From positions 139,741 to 203,740 of the forward strand of contig UQWI01000003.1 of assembly GCA_900544765.1 (NCBI GenBank): 64,000 bases of DNA, given 5' to 3'. A program made the position numbers and the translations under genes. The notes under the pieces were generated by a model that worked only from the letters and a program-made list of their open reading frames with translations, was not told where the DNA came from and did no database searches. Positions 1 to 8,315 of the stretch are shown here, piece by piece (within the stretch, counting starts at the first letter, position 1; each line of letters opens with the position of its first letter). Source of the DNA: an uncultured Eubacteriales bacterium (GTDB taxonomy: Bacteria > Bacillota > Clostridia > Oscillospirales > Oscillospiraceae).

Positions 1-965
1 GCATGGGCTTCGGCGACCTCAACCGCTGGGGACGCCCCTGGCTCATCGGCCAGGACAAGGCCGACGAGGTGGTCAAGCACGCGCTCGACCTCGGCCTCAA
101 CTGGTTTGACACCGCGAACATGTACTCCATCGGCGCCAGCGAGGAGATACTCGGCAACGCCCTCAAGCGCTGGAAACCCGACCGCGACGAGCTGGTCATC
201 CAGACCAAGGTCAATCAGAAAATGGGCACCGGCCCGAACCGCGCCGGCTCCTCCCGCAAGGCTATAATGAGCGAGATAGACCACAGCCTCAAGCGCCTGC
301 AGCTCGACTACGTCGACGTGTACATCCTGCACCGCTGGGACTGGGACACCCCGATTGAAGAGACCATGGAGGCCATGAACGACGTCGTTAAGGCCGGCAA
401 GGCCCGCTACATCGGCGCCAGCGCCATGTTCGCCTGGCAGTTTGAGAAGGCGTACATGACCGCCAAGATGCACGGCTGGGCCAACTTCATCACCATGCAG
501 AACCACCTCAACCTGCTCTACCGCGAGGACGAGCGCGAGATGCTCTGGGCCTGCGACGACGCTGGCGTGGTCTGCACCCCGTACAGCCCAAACGCCTCCG
601 GCTACTGCTGCCACCCCTGGGGCAGCAAGCACAACCGCAGCGAGAACGACTTCAAGACCGCCGAGAAGTACGCCGCCACCAAGGCTCTCGACGAGCCCAT
701 CGTCAACCGCATTGAGGAAGTCGCCAACAAGCGCGGCATCCCCATGGTGCAGGTCTCCCTCGCCTGGGTGCGCAGCAAGAACCCTGTGTTCGCGCCCATT
801 GTCGGCGTGACCGAGCCCTGGCACCTCGACGACGCCGTCGCCAGCCTGAACGTCACGCTCACCCCCGAGGAGATTCACTACCTCGAAGAGCTCTACACCC
901 CGCATCCCATCGTCGGCGCGCTCGTAAAGGGCCAGAAGTACAACGCCGGCAACGCCGCGAAGTGA
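1..965 (+). CDS. Aldo/keto reductase, 5' end outside the window
   Basis: NAD(P)H-dependent carbonyl reductase of the aldo/keto reductase family, with no specific substrate assignable. The AKR tetrad is visible, counted from the first visible Met at base 3: Asp36 and Tyr41 (FDTANMY), Lys69 (IQTKV) and His110 (ILHRWD). The C-terminal NADPH-binding half is complete and the gene ends at TGA 963-965. The ATG at base 3 is probably internal, because these proteins normally begin about 20 residues before a CMGFG-like strand; the real start should lie upstream of this window. It is followed after 57 bp by an SMP-30-like gene in the same direction, so the two may form a small sugar or lactone metabolism operon (inference). 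Confidence 0.9.
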   Translation, partial: MGFGDLNRWGRPWLIGQDKADEVVKHALDLGLNWFDTANMYSIGASEEILGNALKRWKPDRDELVIQTKVNQKMGTGPNRAGSSRKAIMSEIDHSLKRLQLDYVDVYILHRWDWDTPIEETMEAMNDVVKAGKARYIGASAMFAWQFEKAYMTAKMHGWANFITMQNHLNLLYREDEREMLWACDDAGVVCTPYSPNASGYCCHPWGSKHNRSENDFKTAEKYAATKALDEPIVNRIEEVANKRGIPMVQVSLAWVRSKNPVFAPIVGVTEPWHLDDAVASLNVTLTPEEIHYLEELYTPHPIVGALVKGQKYNAGNAAK

Positions 966-972
966 GTTTTAT

Positions 973-998
973 CCCGCTCCGAGTTTTCCCGGAGCGGG
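973..998 (+). other. Intercistronic hairpin between AKR and SMP-30 genes
   Basis: CCCGCTCCG (973-981) and CGGAGCGGG (990-998) form a 9-bp stem with an 8-nt loop. There is no T-run after it, so it is more likely a processing or partial stop signal than a full terminator. The downstream gene has its own AAGGAG site. Confidence 0.45.
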
Positions 999-1022
999 CC
1001 TCAGTACCGAAAGGAGTACAAA

Positions 1023-1964
1023 ATGAGCGTTTTTGACTACAAGTACGAGCGCGACTTCAACCCCATCCCGCCCGCCGAGGCCTCCCTGCCCACCGTCACC
1101 GCAGAGCGCTTCGTGAAGGTCAGCGACAAGCGCCCCTTCCACCTGGAGGGCGTGGTTTTCGACCGTACCGGCAGCACCATGTACTTCAACGCCACGGATA
1201 TCGGCCGCGTTTTCCGCATGGACATGGCCACAAAGAAGGTAGAGGAAATCTGGACCGACCCCACCGTGCGCTCTTTCGGCGTCAAGCTGCACCGCGACGG
1301 GCGCATATTCGTCGGCTGCTTCCCCACCGGCAAGCCTGACAGCCGCGACGGCGGTATCATCATACTCTCCCCGGAGGGCAAGGAGCTCGCCTATATGTGC
1401 GAGGGCGTGCACGTCGACGACTTCGCCTTCGACAAGAGCGGCGGCTTCTACTTCACCCACTTTGTCGGCGACCTCTACAACCGCATCGGCGCCGTGTACC
1501 ACATGGATGCGGACATGAAAACCGTCACCACCTTCGCAGACAAGCTCGCCGCGCCGAACGGCATTGCCCTCTCGCCGGACGAGAAGCAGCTCTGGATAAC
1601 CGAGTACAACGGCGGCAGGCTCCTGCGTGTGCCCACCGGCGGCGGCTGGAGCAGCACTCCCTACGCCTTCACCGGCTACCACGGCCCCGACTCCTGCGAG
1701 ACCGACGGCGACGGCAACCTCTATGTCGCCCTGACCTTCCAGGGACGCATCCTCATCTTCAACCGCGACGGCTTCCCCATCGGCCAGGTTCTCATGCCCG
1801 ACCGCGACAAGGGCCGCAACCTCATCGGCACCCACGCCACCGTCCGTCCCGGCACCCGCGAGCTCTACATCTCCTGCTCCGACGACGAGACCGACGAGGG
1901 CAGCTGGATAATGAAGGCCGAGGCCTTCGCCGAGCCTAACATGAACGCTTTCCCGTTCACCTGA
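1023..1964 (+). CDS. SMP-30/gluconolactonase/LRE family protein
   Basis: Predicted six-bladed beta-propeller hydrolase of the SMP-30/gluconolaconase-like family, about 313 residues, which is the usual length. The candidate metal ligands are in the expected order: Glu42 in FHLEGVVFD, an Asn in APNGIALSPD near residue 178, and an Asp in the TDGDGNLYVAL stretch near residue 228. No signal peptide is visible, so it is probably cytoplasmic. The start ATG follows AAGGAG by 7 bp. Likely lactone hydrolysis in sugar-acid metabolism, by family knowledge; the actual substrate is unknown. Its position directly after an oxidoreductase suits an oxidation then lactone-opening pair. Confidence 0.85.
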   Translation: MSVFDYKYERDFNPIPPAEASLPTVTAERFVKVSDKRPFHLEGVVFDRTGSTMYFNATDIGRVFRMDMATKKVEEIWTDPTVRSFGVKLHRDGRIFVGCFPTGKPDSRDGGIIILSPEGKELAYMCEGVHVDDFAFDKSGGFYFTHFVGDLYNRIGAVYHMDADMKTVTTFADKLAAPNGIALSPDEKQLWITEYNGGRLLRVPTGGGWSSTPYAFTGYHGPDSCETDGDGNLYVALTFQGRILIFNRDGFPIGQVLMPDRDKGRNLIGTHATVRPGTRELYISCSDDETDEGSWIMKAEAFAEPNMNAFPFT

Positions 1965-2019
1965 GAACCAGCTGGGCGGCGCATATTGCGCCGCCCATTT
2001 TCCAATGGAGGTAACAGCT

Positions 2020-2688
2020 GTGAAAGTACTGCTCGTAAACGGCAGCCCGCACGAGCGCGGCTGCACAAACGCCGCGCTTGAGCTTGTGGCCGAGGCACTG
2101 CGCGAAAACGGCGTAGAGGCCGGAATCTACTGGCTCGGCGTAAAGCCTGTAACCGGCTGCATAAGCTGCCGCAAGTGCGCCACGCTCGGCGGCCGCTGCG
2201 CCATAGACGACAAAGTCAACGAGTTCAAGGAGCTCGCCCGTGAGGCCGACGGCTTTGTTTTCGGCTCCCCGGTCCACTACGGCTCCTGCTCCGCCAGCCT
2301 CAAGGGCTTTATGGACAGGCTCTTCTTCTCCGAGCGCCACGGGAACAAGAGCGAAGCTTTCAGGCTGAAGCCTGCGGCCGCCGTAGTCTCCGCGCGCAGG
2401 AGCGGCACCACGGCCGCTCTCGACCAGATAAACCGCTACTTCACCATGTATGAGATGCCTGTCATCCCCTCGCGCTACTGCTGCGCCGTGCACGGCGCCA
2501 AGCGAGAGGACATCTATCAGGACGAGGAGGGCGTGTTCGTAATGCGCACCCTCGGCCGGTACATGGCCTATTACCTCAAGTGCCTGGAGGCGGGCCGCAA
2601 GGCGGGAATAGAGCCGCCGGCGCTCGAGAGCTACAGCACTACGAACTTCATACGCTCCGACCCGTCGATGTGCGGGTTCAAGGACTGA
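2020..2688 (+). CDS. Flavodoxin-fold NAD(P)H-dependent FMN oxidoreductase
   Basis: Flavodoxin-like protein of the NADPH-dependent FMN reductase / iron-sulfur flavoprotein type, 222 residues. The FMN phosphate loop is NGSPHERGCTN at residues 7-17 and the second FMN loop is GSPVHYGS near residue 82. A CISCRKC motif near residues 47-53 resembles the compact cysteine motif of iron-sulfur flavoproteins, so a cluster or a redox disulfide is possible. I chose GTG 2020 as start because GGAGG (2007-2011) sits 8 bp before it; the longer ATG frame from 2005 would begin within the ribosome binding site. Ends directly at a strong terminator. Substrate unknown. Confidence 0.85.
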   Translation: MKVLLVNGSPHERGCTNAALELVAEALRENGVEAGIYWLGVKPVTGCISCRKCATLGGRCAIDDKVNEFKELAREADGFVFGSPVHYGSCSASLKGFMDRLFFSERHGNKSEAFRLKPAAAVVSARRSGTTAALDQINRYFTMYEMPVIPSRYCCAVHGAKREDIYQDEEGVFVMRTLGRYMAYYLKCLEAGRKAGIEPPALESYSTTNFIRSDPSMCGFKD

Positions 2689-2718
2689 AAAGGAGCCGGG
2701 CAGAGCCCGGCTCCTTTT
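2688..2718 (+). terminator. Intrinsic terminator after the flavodoxin gene
   Basis: A 14-bp perfect stem, AAAAGGAGCCGGGC (2688-2701) with GCCCGGCTCCTTTT (2705-2718), and a 3-nt loop. It has A-runs and T-runs on both sides, so it can serve both strands: the plus-strand flavodoxin gene and the converging SLC13 gene. Confidence 0.85.
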
Positions 2719-2735
2719 CACTAAAGCTTCGTATT

Positions 2736-4223
2736 TTAAAGTATATACGCAAGTACGGTAAACACAATGGTCATAAGGAGTATGCCGCCTATGCAGGTGC
2801 TGCCTCCCACGCCCCAGAGGAACTTCTGGTTTTTCTGTATGCATGGCCTGGTAAGGAACAGCGGCACATAGCCTGCCGCCGCCATGGTCATGAACGAGAA
2901 CATGGCTGACATTGTGACGGCAGCGCCGTATACTGTGGGGTTAATGCCTATTGTCTGGCTGTAGGCGATGGCAAACGGCATCGTGAGTGTGCCAACTATA
3001 AGCCCGACGGCAGCGTTTGCGAAAAGATTCGTCGCTATAGTCGACACAAAGCATATCAGCAGCATAAATACTGGGAACGGCAGTCCGGAGAACACCGGCT
3101 CGAGCACGGAATTCAGCCAGCCGCGCACACCAAGCTCAGGATTTGCAAGCATCGACCCGATTACATTGAAGATGCAGACAGCCAGGACTATTCCCCAGGA
3201 AATTCCGCCTCGGAAAGTCTTTTCCTCGTTTAGCAGCGGCTTGCCGTCCTCGCGCAGGACGAAGAAAATCGCAAGAGCAAGTATAAACCATGTACACTGG
3301 TCAAAGGTGGCCATAGCCTGGGCAAAGGGGCTCTCGGCATCAACAAAGGCAAGCACAACAGAATAGGCTATAGCAAACAGGAAGATTATGCAGGCAATTA
3401 TCTGCTTCCTCGTCATATGGAGCTTACCGCTGCCGCCTATCATAGTCCGGGCATCAAAGCGCCTTAGCTTTTCAACATCCACATGGCAGAGCTTCATAAT
3501 TACTGAGAAAAGTGCAACGAAGGCGAGCGAAAATGCAATTATGGAAAACATATAGACCGCATAATTCAGCTCTATGCCGCTCTGCTCCATCGCGCTCAGG
3601 ATTGCTCCGAATATAACCAAAGGCAGTCCCTGGAAAGGTATCAGCGCCATACCTACCGCAGCAGCCACGAACGATCCCAGAGACATCCAGCGGTTGAATT
3701 GACCCTCTTTGTCGTATTTCAGGTTATCTATGAGAGAATCCAGCAGCGCAAGCACAAATACTATGCCGCCTATTTTTGCGAATGCGCCCATTATCCATGA
3801 TGCGCACAAAAACACAAAGCAGAAAAGATACGGCCTTCCATTCAACGCTTTACGTGTCAGCAACCATTTAGATATGAATTCACCCGCTCCTGTGTCAATT
3901 ATGGTCTGGCACAAAACATACGCGAAAATGATCTGAACCACAGTGGAATTGCCGAAGGTATCCGCCATAAGTGAAGTGGGATCATAAATATCTGTCAGCA
4001 AAACGGCTATAAAGCCTATAAGCGACGGCAATACAAGCCCGAATTCAGAATTGGACAAGAGGAAAATTAGCCCAAAGAAAATTCCTATGGTCTGTATGCC
4101 TGTGCGACTTATGCCGCCCCATGATGGACAAACCATTCCAAACCCGAATATGAGGAACAGTCCAATAGCGAGTTTAACAATGTACTTAGCCAAATAATTG
4201 TTTTTTACTTCTGTGCCGGGCAT
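2736..4223 (-). CDS. SLC13/DASS-family anion permease
   Basis: Integral membrane transporter of 495 residues with about 11-13 hydrophobic helices, matching the divalent anion:Na+ symporter (SLC13/DASS, ion transporter superfamily) in length and pattern. Known members move dicarboxylates, citrate or sulfate; the substrate here is not readable from sequence. An ISRTG loop and a TIATNLFANAAVG stretch in the C-terminal half fit the Ser-Asn-Thr type substrate motifs of the family. It starts 11 bp after the M24-fold gene and is probably cotranscribed with it, divergent from a LysR regulator. Inference: uptake of an organic acid or amino-acid derivative acted on by the partner enzyme. Confidence 0.8.
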   Translation of the reverse strand: MPGTEVKNNYLAKYIVKLAIGLFLIFGFGMVCPSWGGISRTGIQTIGIFFGLIFLLSNSEFGLVLPSLIGFIAVLLTDIYDPTSLMADTFGNSTVVQIIFAYVLCQTIIDTGAGEFISKWLLTRKALNGRPYLFCFVFLCASWIMGAFAKIGGIVFVLALLDSLIDNLKYDKEGQFNRWMSLGSFVAAAVGMALIPFQGLPLVIFGAILSAMEQSGIELNYAVYMFSIIAFSLAFVALFSVIMKLCHVDVEKLRRFDARTMIGGSGKLHMTRKQIIACIIFLFAIAYSVVLAFVDAESPFAQAMATFDQCTWFILALAIFFVLREDGKPLLNEEKTFRGGISWGIVLAVCIFNVIGSMLANPELGVRGWLNSVLEPVFSGLPFPVFMLLICFVSTIATNLFANAAVGLIVGTLTMPFAIAYSQTIGINPTVYGAAVTMSAMFSFMTMAAAGYVPLFLTRPCIQKNQKFLWGVGGSTCIGGILLMTIVFTVLAYIL

Positions 4224-4234
4224 TTCTCTCCCTC

Positions 4235-5377
4235 CTATTTCTTGGCGTTGAGTTCATCGAGCAGATCCTCTAGGTAACAATTGCTGTAGTAATCAGGAGT
4301 CAGATTCACAGCCCCATTTTCTGTTACGATATAAGTATTTCCATAAAGAAGTCCATCATTTTTCCCAACTACGCTCGGGTGCAGAGTAAGCACCATATTA
4401 GGAACAAGCTCCATTTTATTGGGCTCTCCTATGTCGATACCGTCACCCAGGTCGGCGCCCATACCGTGTCCTGACCATACACCGGCGCTGCATCCGCGCT
4501 TCTTAACGACGTTTGCAATCGCTTCGTCCACATCGCAGATTCTATATCCGGGCCTGAGCAGCTCTTCTGCCGCCGCCAGTGCCTCGTGTATGACCTGAAG
4601 GACCTCATAGGCTTCGCTTTCACAGCCCCTCTTCATAAATACCGGGCGTACAAGCTGCGTCCAGTATCCTCCGGGACCTGCAACCTCGCACGAGTACACG
4701 AACATGCCGTCATCCCTGACAGGCACATTCTTAGGCCTGGCTATGAAGGTATGCGGTTTCTCAGAACGTGTGAGCACAAGCGAATCCTCGCAGCCGTGCG
4801 CTCTCAGGAAGCCCTCTGCCCCGCCTATCAGCTCCTGCTCCGTAACTCCCGGGCGCAGGTTGCCGAGCACCCACTCGAAGGACTCCACAGCAATGCGTGA
4901 CGCGTTTCTCAGTAAATCAAGCTCATATTCCGACTTAGGCGCCCTCAACTCCGTGAGTCTCTCTGTAATGTCTATAAATTCTGCACCGGAAGATTCCAAC
5001 TCACGGTATATGGACACCGGTACTTGCGCAGCTTCATACAGTCCTACACGCGGCTTACTTCCATGCAGAGAAGAAATAAATCCCTTTACTCCCTCTACCA
5101 TGTCTCCGCAAACAACGTTTTCTTCAGGCAGCCAGCTCATGGCTCTCGCATGGAACTGCTGCCCTACTGTAGGCACAATTAATGTAACCATACCGCCTTT
5201 GGGCATCCATGCAAAATCCCGTCTTGTAGTCAGCGGATAGTTTGTTGCATATTTGACCGCCATCTGATTGGCTTGCTGGGCGATCGAAGTAAACACAAGT
5301 CCATCCAATTTTTTCTCTTCCATCAATTGGTTGAACAACGCAATCCTTCTGTCTCGCTCTGCAATTTTCTTGTCCAT
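4235..5377 (-). CDS. M24-family pita-bread-fold protein, creatinase-like, metal site degenerate
   Basis: 380 residues with an N-terminal creatinase/prolidase domain (about 1-145) and a C-terminal pita-bread domain (about 150-375). The conserved His is present in SGHGMGADLGDG near residue 302. The five metal ligands of aminopeptidase P/prolidase are not: the Asp pair is replaced in the CEVAGPGGYWTQ stretch near residue 235, and the two Glu positions read as LHPSV (near 329) and YGNTYIV (near 343). This is the situation in creatinase, which works without metal, so hydrolysis of a C-N bond in a guanidino or amino-acid derivative is more likely than Xaa-Pro peptidase activity (inference). AAAGGGG precedes ATG 5377. 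First gene of the operon with the SLC13 permease. Confidence 0.8.
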   Translation of the reverse strand: MDKKIAERDRRIALFNQLMEEKKLDGLVFTSIAQQANQMAVKYATNYPLTTRRDFAWMPKGGMVTLIVPTVGQQFHARAMSWLPEENVVCGDMVEGVKGFISSLHGSKPRVGLYEAAQVPVSIYRELESSGAEFIDITERLTELRAPKSEYELDLLRNASRIAVESFEWVLGNLRPGVTEQELIGGAEGFLRAHGCEDSLVLTRSEKPHTFIARPKNVPVRDDGMFVYSCEVAGPGGYWTQLVRPVFMKRGCESEAYEVLQVIHEALAAAEELLRPGYRICDVDEAIANVVKKRGCSAGVWSGHGMGADLGDGIDIGEPNKMELVPNMVLTLHPSVVGKNDGLLYGNTYIVTENGAVNLTPDYYSNCYLEDLLDELNAKK

Positions 5378-5495
5378 TGTAGTTCCCCTTTCTTACTTAT
5401 ACCTGGTTTTTTAATTCGGCTTCCTCTGGTTATAAAATAATCCCATGTTTCCGGTTGGTCAAATTAGAATATTTAATTTCTATAATAAGAAATTC

Positions 5496-5548
5496 TATTG
5501 TGCAATATTGCGGATTTTTCGTCTAAAAGCAAAAACTTATGCTATAAT
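5496..5548 (+). promoter_or_regulatory. LysR promoter and candidate divergent operator
   Basis: TATAAT at 5543-5548 is a good -10 for the LysR gene; no clear -35 is seen. Upstream, the 5496-5511 stretch holds two overlapping dyads: TATTG (5496-5500) with CAATA (5503-5507), and the perfect palindrome GCAATATTGC (5502-5511). AT-rich dyads of this size between a LysR gene and its divergent target are typical operators. The minus-strand promoter of the M24 gene is weak (TATAAG near 5402), consistent with activation. Confidence 0.5.
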
Positions 5549-5585
5549 AGTGTTGTCCAATCCTATGACGCAAGGAGTGCCTGGC

Positions 5586-6497
5586 ATGAACATTGAAAAA
5601 ATCAAATGTTTTGTCGACATTGTTAAATTCAATAGTTTCACTAAAGCCGCCCAGGAAAACTACGTCACTCAAGCGGCCATAAGTCAGCAGATTTCGTCAA
5701 TGGAGGCCGAATTAGGATTTCAGTTGTTTGAACGCAGTAAACGCGGCTTCACTGTCACCCCCGCCGGAAAGAGCTTCTACGACAGCAGCCTGCACCTGCT
5801 GTCTCTGTACAATCGCTCTCTTTCCAAGGCAAAATGCATTTCTGAAAACTTATCAGGATATATCTCACTCGGCCTCTGGCCTGGATTTAACCGCTCTCAC
5901 ATATACAGTGTTATCGACAGACTAATGTTGGAATACCCAAGTACACGTATTGAATTCCGCACGGCCACACCAACAGAGCTTAAGCTCAAACACGCTACCG
6001 GCAAGTTAGCTATGGCAGTAACTATGTACTATGACTTCTGCGATGGAACTGTCCCGGACGCCATAATTGAACCACTAGCTACCTGCGGATACAGGCTGTA
6101 TGTCTCCGAAAAGCACCGGTTATCCGGTCGCGATGCGGTAACGGTGGAAGAAATAAGAAACGAGCCCTTTGTTGTCCTGCGTGAAAACTGTATGGGGCTT
6201 CAAACCTACAGCCATATAGTAGTAGAACAGATGCAGAACCATCACGGGCTGGAACCGGCCTTCGTCGTGCCTAACTTTGAAACCCAGCAAATGCTTGTAG
6301 CCACGAACCAGGCCGTCATGATACTCCCCAAGCTGTGTCGCCCTAACGACCCATCCTGCTTCAGGGCCATAGAGCTCGAGGACTATAACGAAACATGCAC
6401 CTTCTCGGCTGTATGGCGCTCCGCTAACCCAAGCCCTGTACTCGTTTCACTTTCCGGCCTATTGCAAGAGCACTTCCGCTCAAGCTGTAGCCCCTAA
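5586..6497 (+). CDS. LysR-family transcriptional regulator
   Basis: 303-residue LysR-type regulator with an N-terminal winged helix (about 1-60: FVDIVKFNSFTKAAQ, then AAISQQISSMEAELG) and a C-terminal periplasmic-binding-protein-like effector domain. I chose ATG 5586 because LysR proteins start about 10 residues before this helix and AAGGAG (5572-5577) is correctly spaced; the frame is open further upstream but that part is non-coding AT-rich DNA containing the promoter. The gene is divergent from the M24/SLC13 pair, so it most likely controls that pair in response to the transported or hydrolysed compound (inference from arrangement). Confidence 0.9.
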   Translation: MNIEKIKCFVDIVKFNSFTKAAQENYVTQAAISQQISSMEAELGFQLFERSKRGFTVTPAGKSFYDSSLHLLSLYNRSLSKAKCISENLSGYISLGLWPGFNRSHIYSVIDRLMLEYPSTRIEFRTATPTELKLKHATGKLAMAVTMYYDFCDGTVPDAIIEPLATCGYRLYVSEKHRLSGRDAVTVEEIRNEPFVVLRENCMGLQTYSHIVVEQMQNHHGLEPAFVVPNFETQQMLVATNQAVMILPKLCRPNDPSCFRAIELEDYNETCTFSAVWRSANPSPVLVSLSGLLQEHFRSSCSP

Positions 6498-6550
6498 CAG
6501 CAGTCTTTAGCCTTACCTTCCATCGCTCTGCTCCGGTAGATGGTGCAGAA

Positions 6551-6601
6551 CGTTTAAAAGCAAAACCGCCGCGGCGGATATGCCTCGGCGGTGCTTAAAC
6601 G
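6551..6601 (+). other. Long imperfect hairpin after the LysR gene
   Basis: CGTTTAA (6551-6557) pairs with TTAAACG (6595-6601), and inside it AGC with GCT and ACCGCC with GGCGGT. No T-run follows. It may end LysR transcription inefficiently or separate it from the acetyltransferase leader. Confidence 0.45.
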
Positions 6602-6610
6602 GCTCGAGTC

Positions 6611-6639
6611 TGGACTTGCAGTCCTGATAGTGCTAAAAT
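6611..6639 (+). promoter_or_regulatory. Promoter of the acetyltransferase leader
   Basis: TGGACT (6611-6616), 17-bp spacer, TAAAAT (6634-6639). It would give a leader of about 150 nt before the CatA-like gene, starting just upstream of a very good ribosome binding site at 6653-6660. Confidence 0.5.
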
Positions 6640-6664
6640 ACAGGCAAACTACGGAGGTGATACT

Positions 6665-6703
6665 GTGAAGCTCGGCCTTGATTGTGCTCCATGCAGGGCT
6701 TGA
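6665..6703 (+). CDS. 12-residue leader-peptide ORF upstream of the CatA-like gene
   Basis: A 12-codon ORF (MKLGLDCAPCRA, GTG start, TGA stop) lies 7 bp after GGAGG (6653-6657), which is a stronger initiation site than most genes here have. The last codons form one arm of a hairpin with the sequence at 6748-6758. Short leader ORFs in this position control inducible cat and erm genes by ribosome stalling. An alternative reading is a remnant of a gene beginning with a CxxC motif. Not covered by any longer ORF. Confidence 0.4.
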   Translation: MKLGLDCAPCRA

Positions 6704-6786
6704 TAGGATAGACTTGCGTGGAGCAAAAGACTTTACTCTGTCCCAATAGCCTTGCATGACAGGAAAGCAAACAGCATGCAAAGGAG
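6690..6786 (+). promoter_or_regulatory. Candidate attenuator (alternative hairpins) before the CatA-like gene
   Basis: Segment 1 CATGCAGGGCT (6690-6700) pairs with segment 2 AGCCTTGCATG (6748-6758) over 11 positions with one G-U pair. Segment 2 can instead pair through TTGCATG (6752-6758) with segment 3 CATGCAA (6775-6781), which abuts the AAGGAG of the CatA-like gene. The two pairings exclude each other, the layout expected for translational attenuation. Function is inferred. Confidence 0.45.
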
Positions 6787-6793
6787 TATTGAG

Positions 6794-7429
6794 ATGAACT
6801 ATAAAACTGTAGACTTAAAAAGCTGGGAACGCGCGGAACTGTTCACGTTCTATATAGAGCGTATGCGCATTGTAATGAGCCTGACGGCGGACATAGACGT
6901 CACGCCGCTGGTAAGTTTTGCGAAAGAGCGCGGCCTGAAATTCTACCCCGCCATGATATGGGTAGTCTCCAAGGCTGTCAACTCCCGTGACGAATTTAAA
7001 TACGGCTGGGATGCCGCCAGAAACCTGATAAAATGGGACTGCATCTCCCCAAGCTACGCCGATTTCCACGCCGAGGACGAGAAATTCACGAAGCTGGTCA
7101 CGGAGTACAGCGGCGACCTTTTTGAGTTCCACGAGCGCTTCCGGAGCGACCGGGAGAGATACAAAGACCTGCGCGCCGTTGCAGAGGCCCAGCCGGAAAA
7201 CCACTTCGACGTCTCCTGCCTGCCGTGGCTGCGGTACAGGAGCTTTGACATGCATGTGTTTGACGAGGGGAAGTTTCTCGCCCCCGTGGTGACATGGGGC
7301 AAATATGCGCTCGAAGGCGGAAGGCTGACGATGCCTATCACGATGAGCATACACCACGCAGTTGCGGACGGTTTCCACCTGTCCCGCTTCTTCACGGATG
7401 TACAGGGCCTGATTGATTCCCTGCTTTAA
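6794..7429 (+). CDS. CatA-like chloramphenicol O-acetyltransferase family protein
   Basis: 211 residues, the usual length of type A chloramphenicol acetyltransferase subunits, which act as cytoplasmic trimers and transfer acetyl from acetyl-CoA. The C-terminal catalytic motif is SIHHAVADGFHLSRFF near residues 181-196, with the His of HHAVADG as general base. The start is ATG 6794, 7 bp after AAGGAG (6781-6786); the longer frame starts before the regulatory hairpins. Chromosomal CatA-like proteins often lack real chloramphenicol resistance, so the acceptor may be another hydroxyl compound. A leader ORF and alternative hairpins upstream suggest that a ribosome-targeting compound induces it (inference). 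Confidence 0.85.
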   Translation: MNYKTVDLKSWERAELFTFYIERMRIVMSLTADIDVTPLVSFAKERGLKFYPAMIWVVSKAVNSRDEFKYGWDAARNLIKWDCISPSYADFHAEDEKFTKLVTEYSGDLFEFHERFRSDRERYKDLRAVAEAQPENHFDVSCLPWLRYRSFDMHVFDEGKFLAPVVTWGKYALEGGRLTMPITMSIHHAVADGFHLSRFFTDVQGLIDSLL

Positions 7430-7439
7430 CACAATATTC

Positions 7440-7466
7440 AAGGGCGGCACTTCTGCCGCCCTTTTT
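7440..7466 (+). terminator. Intrinsic terminator after the CatA-like gene
   Basis: AAGGGCGGCA (7440-7449) pairs with TGCCGCCCTT (7454-7463) and is followed by a T-run to 7466. Confidence 0.9.
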
Positions 7467-7507
7467 TGCATGCTTGCTTCACTTTGACGGGTGAGTGAAA
7501 CTGCGCT

Positions 7508-8299
7508 TTACCCGCCCTGCTTCCCCGTGTAAACCTGCACCTCATAATTCCAGTGCAGTATGCCGGACACAACTATAATCTGCACCGTAAACTTCGGCTC
7601 CACGCCGTATTCCACCTGCACCCTGTGAACCAGCCCGCGCAGGGTCTCTTCCCGGTTTTCTTCGCTGCAATTGGCGCAGAGGTATCTGCCCTTGGGCAGC
7701 ACCCTCAGCCCGTCCACTTCCGTGTATCTGACGCACTCTGCGAAGAGACGGGTCAGGCCGTCCTCGGAGTATATCCCGGCCATGTCCTCAAAATAGAACT
7801 GGTCTTTCAAGGCGGGCGTGACCTTTTCGTAAAAATTGCCGAGGTAGTTCCAAAGGTTGTCCAGTGTCGGCACTTCCAGGGTGTCCGACAGGAGAATTAC
7901 CCGCTCGGGTATCTCCTTTACCGCGGTGCCGGAGAGGTTCTCCCTGGCCTTCAGCTTCCGCTCGTAGTCAGCTTTTGCCAGCTGTATCTTAGACTTGCTG
8001 TATTGCAGCGCCTCCATCTTCTCGTCGGCCCTTTTCTCCGCCTGCTCCAAAAATGCCACAATCTTCTCAAGGTCGTCGTATTCCAGCACCTTTTTTATCT
8101 CTTTCAAGGGCAAATCCATCATCTGCAAAGCGTGCACCGTATTCAGGCGCACGATGTCCTGTTCTGTATAATAACGGTAATTCGTCCGCTCGTCCTTCTT
8201 GCTCGGCTTCACCAGGCCGATGCGGTCATAGTGGCGCAGAGCCTCGCTGGTCATATGGGCGGCTTTGGCGGCCTCGCCCACCGAAAAATATTTTTTCAT
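7508..8299 (-). CDS. MerR-family transcriptional regulator
   Basis: 263-residue regulator with an N-terminal MerR winged helix (YFSVGEAAKAAHMTSEALRH at residues 4-23, then the RYY wing near 42), a dimerisation coiled coil (about 75-125) and a C-terminal effector-type domain of about 120 residues. The start is the ATG at 8299, preceded by AGGGGAAT; the frame remains open far upstream only because it runs antisense through the ABC gene. The neighbouring ABC operon is divergent and carries a 19-bp-spacer promoter with a dyad, so this protein most likely activates it by DNA distortion. The C-terminal domain has two close cysteines (CANC near residue 203) but no metal-type MerR cysteine pattern, so an organic ligand is more likely. 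Confidence 0.88.
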   Translation of the reverse strand: MKKYFSVGEAAKAAHMTSEALRHYDRIGLVKPSKKDERTNYRYYTEQDIVRLNTVHALQMMDLPLKEIKKVLEYDDLEKIVAFLEQAEKRADEKMEALQYSKSKIQLAKADYERKLKARENLSGTAVKEIPERVILLSDTLEVPTLDNLWNYLGNFYEKVTPALKDQFYFEDMAGIYSEDGLTRLFAECVRYTEVDGLRVLPKGRYLCANCSEENREETLRGLVHRVQVEYGVEPKFTVQIIVVSGILHWNYEVQVYTGKQGG

Positions 8300-8315
8300 T
8301 TCTGAAATTCCCCTA

